Part shown: piece after piece, positions 37,372 to 43,960 of the stretch
How the letters are laid out: every line of letters starts with the position of its first letter
Numbering within the stretch: position 1 is the stretch's first letter
Made by a program: the position numbers and the translations under genes
Assembly (NCBI GenBank): GCA_947460455.1
Contig: CANHKG010000012.1
Coordinates: 1 to 43,960, forward strand
DNA from: Rhodospirillales bacterium
Lineage (GTDB): Bacteria > Pseudomonadota > Alphaproteobacteria > Acetobacterales > Acetobacteraceae
Direction: 5' to 3'
Length of the DNA: 43,960 nucleotides
Notes under the pieces: model-generated
What the model was told of the DNA's origin: nothing
What the model saw: only the letters and a program-made list of their open reading frames with translations
The model's database searches: none

Positions 37372-39593
37372 TGCGCCCCGGCCCCATGATGTTCCTGCTG
37401 GCGCTGCTGCTGGCGGCCCTGGCGCCCACCCCGGCCGCCGCCCAGGGCCTGCTGGGGGCCGGCGGCGCCGCCACCCCCGGCGCGCCCAGCCAGCCCGTGT
37501 ACTACCAGTCTGATACCGTGGATTACGACCGCGACCGCGGCGTGGTGACGCTGACCGGCAAGGTGGAATTCTGGCAGGGCGACCGCGTGCTGATGGCCGA
37601 CAAGGTCACCTACAACCGCAACACCGGCGTGGCCGCCGCAATCGGCAACGTGGTGCTGCTGGAGCCCGACGGCCAGACGGTGTTCGCCGAATACGCCGAG
37701 CTGACCCAGGGCATGCGCGATGGCGTGATGGCCGGGCTGCGTGCCCTGCTCTCTGAAGGGGGCCGCCTGGCCGCCAACGGCGTGCGCCGCACCGATGGGC
37801 GGGTGAACGAGCTGAGCCGTGCCGTCTATTCCACCTGCGACCTGTGCCCCACCGACCCCAGCCGCGCCCCGCTATGGCAGCTGCGGGCGCGCGAGGCGAT
37901 CCAGGACAAGGACAACAAGCGCATCGAGTACCACGACGCGGTGCTGGATTTCTTTGGCATCCCGGTGGCCTACACCCCGTTCCTGGCCCACCCGGACCCC
38001 ACCGAGAAGCGCGCCAGCGGCATCCTGGTGCCCGGCTTCGGCTATTCCAAGCATCTCGGCGCCTTCCTCTCGGTGCCGTATTTCTGGGCCATCGACGAAA
38101 GCTCGGATGCCACCATCTCGCCCATGGCGGCCACCCGCAACGGCCCGGCGCTCGATCTGGAATACCGCCGTCGCTTCAACAACGGCCGCCTGACCATCGA
38201 CAGCTCCATCGCCCGCTACGACGACGGCACCAGCCGCAGCCGTGCGGCGGGGCATGTGTTCGCGAAGGGCCTGTTCGCCATCGACGACACGTGGCGCTGG
38301 GGCTTCGATTTCAACCGCGCCTCCTCGCTGCGCTACATGCGCGACTTCCGGGTGCAGAACTGGCAGCCGGTGCTCACCTCCCAGCTCTACCTGGAAGGCT
38401 TCGGCCAGGGCTCCTACACACGGCTGGACACGCGCGGCTACCAGGGCCTGGCCAGCACCGTCATCGCCCGCCGCCTGCCGCTGATCGCGCCGTACTACCA
38501 GTACAGCTATGCCGGCGAGCCGGATCGCCTGGGCGGGCGCATCGGCCTCGATTTCGACGTGTTCAACATCCTGCGCACCGAGGGCACCAGCACCCGCCGC
38601 GCCCGCCTCTCCCTGGCCTGGGACCGGCCGGAGGTGGACCGCCTCGGCGGCGTATGGACCCTGATGACGCGGGTGGACAGCGCCACCTACACCGCCAGCC
38701 AGTTCGACCAGCTGCCGAACTACGGCGCCTTGCGCACCGCCAATGCCTCCCAGGCCATGCCCACCGTGGCGATCAACTGGCGCTTCCCGCTGCTGCGCGA
38801 TGCCGGCGAATGGGGCTCGCAGATCGTGGAGCCGATCCTGCAGGTGATGGCCGGGCCGCGCAGCCCCACCTATCTGCGCAGCCGCACCCGCCTGCCCAAC
38901 GAGGACAGCCTCGACCTCGAATTCAGCGATGCCAACCTGTTCGCGCTGAACCGCTTCCCCGGCGTGGACCGGCTGGAGGGCGGGGTGCGCGCCGCCGGTG
39001 CCCTGCGCGGCACCTGGACCCTGCCCGGCGGCCAGCGGCTGGAGGGTTTCGTGGGCCAATCCTGGCGCGCCAAGCGGGACACCACCTTCCCCACCACCTC
39101 CGGCCTGCGCGACACCGCGTCGGACGTGGTCAGCCGTGCCACCTTCTCCCCCACCACCTGGCTCGACCTCACCTCCCGCCAGCGCTGGGACAAGAAGAGC
39201 TTCCAGCCGCGCTTCATCGATGCGCTCGGCACCGTCGGCACCGACAAGCTGCGGCTGGGGGCCGGCTACATCTACACCACCACCAACCCGTTCCTGCTCT
39301 ACGAGTCGGCCGCCAATCTCGATGCCTTCACCAAGCCGCGCCACGAGGTGACCGCCAACATCTCCACCCGCCTGACGGACAACTGGCGCCTGGGTGGCTT
39401 CGCCCGGCGGGACATCCGCCTGGGCAAGGGCGTCAGCGACGGGCTGCGCCTGACCTACGAGGACGAGTGCTTCGTGTTCGATGCCAGCGTCTCCCGCCGC
39501 CATACCTCCGTGAACGGGGACCGTGGCGCCTCCATCATCCTGTTCCAGCTCACCTTCAAGACGGTCGGGCAGTTCGGCTTCAATGCCATGTAG
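37371..39593 (+). CDS. lptD: LPS-assembly outer-membrane protein LptD
   Basis: LptD inserts lipopolysaccharide in the outer leaflet. The 740-residue chain begins with a signal peptide (residues 1-24, cleaved after AAA). An OstA/LptA-like domain follows (residues about 40-140, with DRDRGVVTLTGKVEFWQGD), then a large beta-barrel ending in aromatic FQLTFKTVGQFGFNAM. Cysteines: a CDLC pair after the LptA-like domain and only one near the C-terminus (DECFVFDASV), whereas Escherichia coli uses two pairs of cysteines for its disulfides. The ATG overlaps the lptG stop. SurA, which helps fold such barrels, is the next gene. Confidence 0.95.
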   Translation: MRPGPMMFLLALLLAALAPTPAAAQGLLGAGGAATPGAPSQPVYYQSDTVDYDRDRGVVTLTGKVEFWQGDRVLMADKVTYNRNTGVAAAIGNVVLLEPDGQTVFAEYAELTQGMRDGVMAGLRALLSEGGRLAANGVRRTDGRVNELSRAVYSTCDLCPTDPSRAPLWQLRAREAIQDKDNKRIEYHDAVLDFFGIPVAYTPFLAHPDPTEKRASGILVPGFGYSKHLGAFLSVPYFWAIDESSDATISPMAATRNGPALDLEYRRRFNNGRLTIDSSIARYDDGTSRSRAAGHVFAKGLFAIDDTWRWGFDFNRASSLRYMRDFRVQNWQPVLTSQLYLEGFGQGSYTRLDTRGYQGLASTVIARRLPLIAPYYQYSYAGEPDRLGGRIGLDFDVFNILRTEGTSTRRARLSLAWDRPEVDRLGGVWTLMTRVDSATYTASQFDQLPNYGALRTANASQAMPTVAINWRFPLLRDAGEWGSQIVEPILQVMAGPRSPTYLRSRTRLPNEDSLDLEFSDANLFALNRFPGVDRLEGGVRAAGALRGTWTLPGGQRLEGFVGQSWRAKRDTTFPTTSGLRDTASDVVSRATFSPTTWLDLTSRQRWDKKSFQPRFIDALGTVGTDKLRLGAGYIYTTTNPFLLYESAANLDAFTKPRHEVTANISTRLTDNWRLGGFARRDIRLGKGVSDGLRLTYEDECFVFDASVSRRHTSVNGDRGASIILFQLTFKTVGQFGFNAM

Positions 39594-39692
39594 TCGTGAA
39601 CCGGCCGCCGCCGCACTTGCGGCGTCTGCCTTGGCGTGCTTTGCACATTGGCGGCCGTGGCGCGCCCCGGCATTGAGGAGCCTGCTGCGTCG

Positions 39693-41036
39693 ATGCGTGT
39701 CCTGACCCCCGTCTTCGGCCTTCTGCTCGCCACCGTGGCCGCCCTGCCGCTGCCCTTCCTGATGGCGGCGAACCCGGCGCAGGCGCAGCCGGCAGCACCA
39801 CCGGCCGATGCCCGCCCCCCACGCCTCAGCCCCGCCCAGGGCGCGGCGATCGCCGCCGTGGTGAACGGCGACGTGATCAGCATCGGCGACGTGGACAACC
39901 GCGCCCGCCTCTTTGCCCTCTCCACCGGCCTGCCCGTCTCGCAGGATGTGCTGGATCGCCTGCTGCCCCAGGTCCGCCGCCAGCTGATCGATGAGCGCCT
40001 GCGCCTGCAGGAGCTGCAGCGCCGCGCCATCGCCATCTCCGACCAGGACATCGCGGCCGCCATCGGCGAGATCGAGGCCGGCAACGGCCTGCCGCGCGGC
40101 ATGCTGCGCCAGCGCCTGGGCGCGGCCGGGGTGGATCTGCGCACCATGATCGACCAGATCCGCGTGCAGATCGGCTGGAGCCGCCTGCTGCGCGGCCTGA
40201 TCGGCCGCAATTCCGAGGTGAACCCCACGGAGATCACCGAGATGGAAGCCTCTCTGCGGGCGCAGGTGGGCCAGACGGAATGGCGCGTGGCGGAAATCTT
40301 CGTGCCGATCGGGGAGGCCCGCCAGGCCGCCGATGCCCAGCGCTTTGCCGACACCATCATCGCCCAGCTGCGCTCCGGCGCGAATTTCGGCGTGGTCGCG
40401 GCCCAGTTCAGCCAAAGCCAGACCGCGCTGCAGGGCGGCGATCTCGGCTGGGTGCAGGGCAACCAGCTGGACCCCGAAGTGCTGCGCATCGTGCAGCTGA
40501 TGCCCGCCGGCGCCGTCAGCAACCCCATCCGCGTGCCGGGCGGCATCGTCATCGTGACCCTGCGTGCCAAGCGCGTGATTGGCAGCGACAACGCCGTGGT
40601 GGCCCATATCCGGCAGGCCTTCTACCCCTTCGCCAGCCGCCTGAACCCCGCCGCCCCCACCGAGGAGCAGCGCGCCACGCTGGAGAAGGCCCGCGCCGCC
40701 AGCGCAGCCGCGCGAACCTGCGAGGATGTTGAGCGTGCGAACACCGCCGGCGGCGCCGGGCGCCCGGCAGACCCCGGCGAATTGCGGGTGGACGGCATCG
40801 GCAACGCGGCCCTGCGGGACTTGGTCGCCAGCCTGCCCGTCGGCCGTGCCAGCCAGCCGCTGATCGCCGAGGATGGTGTGGCCGTGCTGATGGTCTGCTC
40901 CCGCGAGACCAAGAATCTCGGCGTGCCGACGCAGCGCGAGCTGAGCCAGCGCATCCTGTCCGAGCGCGTGGAACTGACCGGCCGCCAGCTGATGCGCGAG
41001 CTGCAGCGCCGCGCCACGATCGATATCCGCTCCTGA
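39693..41036 (+). CDS. surA: Periplasmic peptidyl-prolyl isomerase SurA
   Basis: SurA is a periplasmic chaperone for outer-membrane proteins. The 447-residue chain has a signal peptide (about residues 1-33, ending AQAQ), then the SurA N-terminal domain (AAIAAVVNGDVISIGDVDNR and the helical region to about residue 180), then one clear parvulin domain with AEIFVPIGEAR, FSQSQTALQGGDLGW and VPGGIVIVTLRAKR. A second parvulin domain is weak or degenerate after residue 305. I chose ATG 39693, which has GAGGAG 13 bases upstream; the longer open frame from 39636 adds non-signal residues. It follows lptD by 99 bases. Confidence 0.9.
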   Translation: MRVLTPVFGLLLATVAALPLPFLMAANPAQAQPAAPPADARPPRLSPAQGAAIAAVVNGDVISIGDVDNRARLFALSTGLPVSQDVLDRLLPQVRRQLIDERLRLQELQRRAIAISDQDIAAAIGEIEAGNGLPRGMLRQRLGAAGVDLRTMIDQIRVQIGWSRLLRGLIGRNSEVNPTEITEMEASLRAQVGQTEWRVAEIFVPIGEARQAADAQRFADTIIAQLRSGANFGVVAAQFSQSQTALQGGDLGWVQGNQLDPEVLRIVQLMPAGAVSNPIRVPGGIVIVTLRAKRVIGSDNAVVAHIRQAFYPFASRLNPAAPTEEQRATLEKARAASAAARTCEDVERANTAGGAGRPADPGELRVDGIGNAALRDLVASLPVGRASQPLIAEDGVAVLMVCSRETKNLGVPTQRELSQRILSERVELTGRQLMRELQRRATIDIRS

Positions 41037-41083
41037 GCGCCACCGCCCTCCCGCCGCTGCGCGAGGTCATCGCCCGCCACGGG

Positions 41084-41848
41084 TTGGATGCCCGCCGCAG
41101 CCTCGGACAGCACTTCCTGCTCGACCCCGGACTGGTCTCCCGCATCGCCCGCCAGGCCGGCGATCTCGCCGGGCGCCATGTGGTGGAGGTGGGCCCCGGC
41201 CCCGGCGGCCTCACCCGCGCCCTGCTGGAAACCGCGGCCGAGCAGGTGGTGGCCGTGGAAGTCGATCGCCGCGCCGCCGTGGCCATCCGCGAACTGGCCG
41301 AGGCGTTCCCCACGCGCCTGCGCCTGGTGGAGGCCGATGCGCTGGCTTTGGACCTCACCACCCTGGTGCCCGCCCCGCGCCAGATCATCGCCAACCTGCC
41401 CTACAATATCGGCTCCCCCCTGCTGGTCGGCTGGCTGAAGCAGGCCGGGCAGTGGGAACGCCTGACCCTGATGTTCCAGCAGGAAGTGGCCGAGCGCATT
41501 GCCGCAGCACCAGGCAGCGATGCCTATGGCCGGCTTTCGGTGCTGGCCCAGTGGCTGTGCAAGGTGGAACTGCGGATGCGGATTCCGCCTTCCGCCTTCG
41601 TGCCGCCGCCCAAGGTCTGGTCCGCCGTGGTGGTGATCACCCCGCACGCCGAACAGCCGCCGCCCGACCTGTTCGCGGCCATGGAACGCCTGACCGCCGC
41701 CGCCTTCGGCCAACGCCGCAAGATGCTGCGCGGGTCGCTGAAGCCGCTGGGCGGGGAGGCGCTGCTGGCGCGGGCCGGCATCGCGCCGGAGCGACGGGCG
41801 GAGACGCTGTCGATCGCGGAGTTCGATGGGCTGGCACGGCTGCTTTAG
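41084..41848 (+). CDS. rsmA: 16S rRNA (adenine1518/1519-N6) dimethyltransferase RsmA/KsgA
   Basis: RsmA dimethylates two adjacent adenines near the 3' end of 16S rRNA, a ribosome biogenesis checkpoint and the kasugamycin determinant. SAM-binding motif I is VVEVGPGPGGLTRALLE and the catalytic motif IV is IIANLPYNIGSPLLVGWL. The C-terminal domain has FVPPPKVWSAVV. The coordinate used starts at TTG 41084, the first conventional start, giving 254 residues beginning LDARRSLGQHFLLD. However, the frame upstream reads LPPLREVIARHG, which looks like the usual alphaproteobacterial N-terminus, so translation may really begin at CTG 41033 in a CTGA overlap with surA. PdxA, often placed between surA and rsmA, is absent. 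Confidence 0.9.
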   Translation: MDARRSLGQHFLLDPGLVSRIARQAGDLAGRHVVEVGPGPGGLTRALLETAAEQVVAVEVDRRAAVAIRELAEAFPTRLRLVEADALALDLTTLVPAPRQIIANLPYNIGSPLLVGWLKQAGQWERLTLMFQQEVAERIAAAPGSDAYGRLSVLAQWLCKVELRMRIPPSAFVPPPKVWSAVVVITPHAEQPPPDLFAAMERLTAAAFGQRRKMLRGSLKPLGGEALLARAGIAPERRAETLSIAEFDGLARLL

Positions 41849-41965
41849 GAAGCGCGTTCTTTTTTGAAAAAAAGAACCAAAAAACTTTCATTCGTTAGAT
41901 GCGGCCCCTCCGCACCAAACGAATGAAAGTCTTTTTGCTTCTTTTTCTTCAGAAAAAGAAGACTC
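41849..41965. repeat. AT-rich palindromic element, convergent-gene copy (copy 3)
   Basis: This copy fills the whole space between the stops of rsmA (plus) and the RraA-like gene (minus). Hairpin A lies at 41856-41877 (10-base arms), hairpin B at 41938-41961 (11-base arms), and between them CTTTCATTCGTT (41885-41896) pairs perfectly with 41918-41929. Runs of six A and five T flank the stems, so it has the form of a bidirectional terminator. It is homologous to the 36065 copy and to the split copy at 27854-28636. Confidence 0.75.
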
Positions 41966-42652
41966 TTATCCTTTGATGATCCTTGCCGCGGCTACCATCG
42001 CTTCGGCCTTGCCGCTGAGCGTCAACCCGGCCTTCACCTGCGCTTCCATCGCCGCCTCGGCGGTGCGGATGCGCCCCAGCGTTTCCAGCACCTCGCGGGC
42101 GCGGGCCTGCGGCACCACCACCACGCCATCGGCATCGCCCACGATGATGTCACCGGGGCACACATGCACGCCGCCCAGCACCACCGGTGCACCCACCACG
42201 CCCGGCCCGTTCAGGGCGGGTGAGTTCGGCACGATGCCCTTGGCGAACAGTGGCAGGCCGGTGGCGATGATGCCCGCCCGGTCGCGCGCCAGGCCGTCCG
42301 TCACGAAGGCGGCCACGCCCTTGTTCTTCATCATCCCGGCGGCGAGGTCGCCGATCACGGCGGTGGCGGTGAAGCCGTCGCAGGCCAGCATGATCACGTC
42401 GCCGGGCTGGGCTTCGGCCAGGGCGCCGAACATGGCGGCGATATCGGCGGGGTAGGCCCAGGCGGTGAGCGCCGGGCCGCAGAACACGCCGTTGCCGGCG
42501 TCCACCGGCTTGATCTGCCAATCGACCGCGCCGCGGCCTTCCATCGCATCGCACACGTGGGAGGTCTGGGCGCCACGGAACGCCGCCACCAGGGCGGGGT
42601 CGGGCCGGGTCCAGCCGCGGTGGATGGTGAGCATCGGGGGGTTGTCGATCAT
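41966..42652 (-). CDS. RraA-like family protein (4-hydroxy-4-methyl-2-oxoglutarate aldolase fold)
   Basis: The 228-residue chain has the RraA/HMG-aldolase fold. GDLAAGMMKNKGVAAFVTDG contains the G-D-L-x and the following turn that in the family binds pyruvate and a divalent metal, followed by LARDRAGI (the Arg-Asp pair of the active site), and GDADGVVVVPQARA is the C-terminal signature. Members include HMG/CHA aldolases, RraA-type RNase E regulators and uncharacterised proteins; older annotations call it a dimethylmenaquinone methyltransferase, which is wrong. The active-site Arg-Asp favours an aldolase or decarboxylase role. The cytochrome gene upstream on the same strand ends 9 bases before the start, so they may be co-transcribed. 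Confidence 0.8.
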   Translation of the reverse strand: MIDNPPMLTIHRGWTRPDPALVAAFRGAQTSHVCDAMEGRGAVDWQIKPVDAGNGVFCGPALTAWAYPADIAAMFGALAEAQPGDVIMLACDGFTATAVIGDLAAGMMKNKGVAAFVTDGLARDRAGIIATGLPLFAKGIVPNSPALNGPGVVGAPVVLGGVHVCPGDIIVGDADGVVVVPQARAREVLETLGRIRTAEAAMEAQVKAGLTLSGKAEAMVAAARIIKG

Positions 42653-42661
42653 GGCGGCAAG

Positions 42662-43024
42662 CTACCTTTGCGGCGCGAAGGGATTGTTCCAGCCCGGCCG
42701 GCCGCTGCCGCCGGCGGGGGCCTTGGGCGGGAAGGCCTTTTCCAGATAGGCGAGGATCACGTCCAGATCCTCCTTGTCCAGTTCCGGCATGTTGTGCCGC
42801 TGCACCATCCACTTGAGCGATTCGTCCCACTGCGCGCGGGTCATGCCCTGCTGCGCCACGATGCGGAAGCTGTGGCAGGCGCCGCAGAACACCACCGCTT
42901 CCTCCCGCCCCGGCGCATCCGGGTAGTCGGCCGGATCACTCGGCGCCACGGTTTGCGCGAAGGCGGGCGCCACCACCAGGGCGGCGCCGAGCAGCAAGGC
43001 CCCTGCCAGCCAAGTGGGCCGCAT
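42662..43024 (-). CDS. c-type cytochrome, probable sulfite dehydrogenase subunit
   Basis: This is a 120-residue monohaem periplasmic cytochrome c. Residues 1-23 are a signal peptide (LAGALLLGAALVVAPAFA). The haem site CGACH is at 47-51, and the likely axial methionine is in QRHNMPEL near residue 79. The C-terminal tail is proline- and glycine-rich. Its ATG overlaps the stop of the sulfite-dehydrogenase-like gene in ATGA, so the two are coupled and it is the probable electron acceptor (SorB-like) of that enzyme. Confidence 0.85.
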   Translation of the reverse strand: MRPTWLAGALLLGAALVVAPAFAQTVAPSDPADYPDAPGREEAVVFCGACHSFRIVAQQGMTRAQWDESLKWMVQRHNMPELDKEDLDVILAYLEKAFPPKAPAGGSGRPGWNNPFAPQR

Positions 43025-43960
43025 CAGCCCACCAGCACGGCGATGCGGTTGATCGGGTTGGCGCCGTAGCCCTGCGGGTTCCAGTTGGTCGCCACCAGCG
43101 GCTGGGCGGCGCCGCTGCGGTCGGTGGCGCGCACCCAGATCTCGAAATACCCGTCGCTGGGCAGGTTCAGCGTGTGGGTCCAGCGTGTCCAGTCGAACGG
43201 GTTGCGCGGCGGCGCCATCGCCACGGCCTGCCAGGTCTGCCCGGCATCGGCCGAGACATCCACGCGCGCCACACCGGTGGCGCTGCCCCAGGCCGCACCG
43301 CGCAACGCCACGGACCGCGTGCCGCGGGCCAGGCGCGTGCCGTTGGAGGGCGCGGTGACGATGCTGCGGATCGGCATCGCCTCCAGGTCGCGGAAGCTCT
43401 TGCCATCGTCGTTGCTGCGCGGAACGATCGGGGTGACCGGCACGCGGTAGGAGGTGCCGCCCATCCCGGCCCCATCATGCGGCGTGCTGCGCACCAGCAC
43501 GGTGCTGAGCCACTTGGTGGAGAGCGAACCCGGCCAGCCCGGCACGATCAGCCGCACCGGCCCGCCATGGATATGGGTCAGCGGCTTGCCGTTCATGCCC
43601 CACACGATCATCGTGTGCGGGTCCATCGATTTCGCCAGCGGGTTGCCGCGGCTCATCGCCCGCTTTTCCGGATCGCCGGAGAGGTGCGGGTCCGTGCCCC
43701 AGCTGCCGGTGAACTTCGCAGTATCCTTCAGCCCGGAAGCGGCCAGCACATCGGCCAGCTTCACGCCGGTCCATTCCGCGCAGCCGGCGCCGCCATTGGT
43801 CCATTGGTTGCCCCGCGCGCTGGGCGCGAAGAAGGCGCGGCCATTGCCGCCGCATTCCATCACCATGCGGTGCGTCTGCGCCTGGAAGCGCTGCTTCAGC
43901 TCGCCCAGGGTCAGCGACAGCGGCGCGTTCACCTCGCCCTGCACGGTGATCTTCCAGGCA
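43024..43960 (-). CDS. Molybdopterin sulfite dehydrogenase, SorA/SoxC type (partial, N-terminus off the window)
   Basis: This enzyme of the sulfite oxidase family holds a molybdenum-molybdopterin centre and probably oxidises sulfite to sulfate in the periplasm. About 311 C-terminal residues are visible. The molybdenum-binding cysteine is in RMVMECGGNGRAFF. Then come the substrate/cofactor segments NGKPLTHIHGGPVRLIVPGW and the family C-terminal dimerisation domain, with VDVSADAGQTWQAVAM and ending INRIAVLVG. The upstream 5' end lies beyond 43960. Its stop overlaps the start of the c-type cytochrome gene. A sulfite role is the default for this pairing; protein-methionine-sulfoxide reductase (MsrP) is less likely with an adjacent cytochrome. 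Confidence 0.88.
   Translation of the reverse strand, partial: AWKITVQGEVNAPLSLTLGELKQRFQAQTHRMVMECGGNGRAFFAPSARGNQWTNGGAGCAEWTGVKLADVLAASGLKDTAKFTGSWGTDPHLSGDPEKRAMSRGNPLAKSMDPHTMIVWGMNGKPLTHIHGGPVRLIVPGWPGSLSTKWLSTVLVRSTPHDGAGMGGTSYRVPVTPIVPRSNDDGKSFRDLEAMPIRSIVTAPSNGTRLARGTRSVALRGAAWGSATGVARVDVSADAGQTWQAVAMAPPRNPFDWTRWTHTLNLPSDGYFEIWVRATDRSGAAQPLVATNWNPQGYGANPINRIAVLVG

Noticed and set aside
37872-40607. Minus-strand open frame of 911 codons opposite lptD and surA
   Set aside because: It lacks any recognisable domain and lies opposite two well-supported genes. Its low-complexity Gly/Ala/Val/Asp/His composition is typical of antisense frames in such DNA.
41966-42652. Dimethylmenaquinone methyltransferase (older family name)
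   Set aside because: The fold lacks a SAM-binding motif; the Arg-Asp active-site pattern is that of the RraA/aldolase family.

Overview
The window is about 44 kb of very GC-rich alphaproteobacterial DNA. The gene content suggests a member of the Acetobacteraceae or a close relative in the Rhodospirillales: hopanoid gene hpnH, a K+-independent proton pyrophosphatase, the alphaproteobacterial purM-purN / pgsA-perM-hda-ppk-ppx neighbourhood, and the lptG-lptD-surA-rsmA outer-membrane cluster. That placement is inference; no rRNA is present. I see no integrase, transposase, phage, CRISPR or recognisable defence genes. The region is mostly chromosomal core with a few accessory patches.

Layout. 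(1) 1-1375, minus: N-terminal part of an indolepyruvate ferredoxin oxidoreductase. (2) 1523-6676, plus: a tightly overlapped peptide-type ABC transporter operon (binding protein, two permeases, one fused double ATPase). Both ATPase halves have lost most catalytic motifs. (3) 6680-7501, minus: nitroreductase. (4) 7667-11425, plus: an unassigned set made of an orphan NMT1-type binding protein, an iron-ADH-type dehydrogenase, a GST and an arginase-fold protein. (5) 11535-15109: a YPDV-repeat protein, a TetR regulator divergent from hpnH with a near-perfect palindrome between them, a MAPEG protein and a GNAT acetyltransferase. (6) 15365-19754: ettA, a CAU tRNA, hppA and a small aa3-oxidase subunit IV-like protein. 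(7) 19828-27853: purM-purN facing away from pgsA-perM-hda (coupled by 4-bp overlaps), then ppk and ppx. (8) 27854-28636: a non-core spacer bounded by hairpin elements. (9) 28643-34387: holC and two tandem leucyl aminopeptidases on the minus strand, cysQ and a Sua5-type gene on the plus strand, and a small membrane protein on the minus strand. (10) 34616-41848, plus: a GlcD-type FAD oxidase, then lptG, lptD, surA and rsmA. (11) 41966-43960, minus: an RraA-like protein, a c-type cytochrome and a SorA/SoxC-type sulfite dehydrogenase cut by the window edge.

How the genes work together. lptG, lptD and surA serve outer-membrane biogenesis, and hpnH starts the extended-hopanoid branch for the same envelope. 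ppk/ppx and hppA handle polyphosphate and pyrophosphate. purM/purN act at two steps of purine synthesis. The cytochrome and sulfite dehydrogenase form a sulfite-oxidising pair.

The most unusual signals are the doubly degenerate ABC ATPase fusion and a family of AT-rich palindromic elements placed directly at stop codons; one copy is split around about 0.7 kb of extra DNA. The palindrome in the tetR-hpnH divergent spacer, the absence of lptF and pdxA from the lpt-surA-rsmA cluster, and the missing canonical rsmA start codon also deserve attention.
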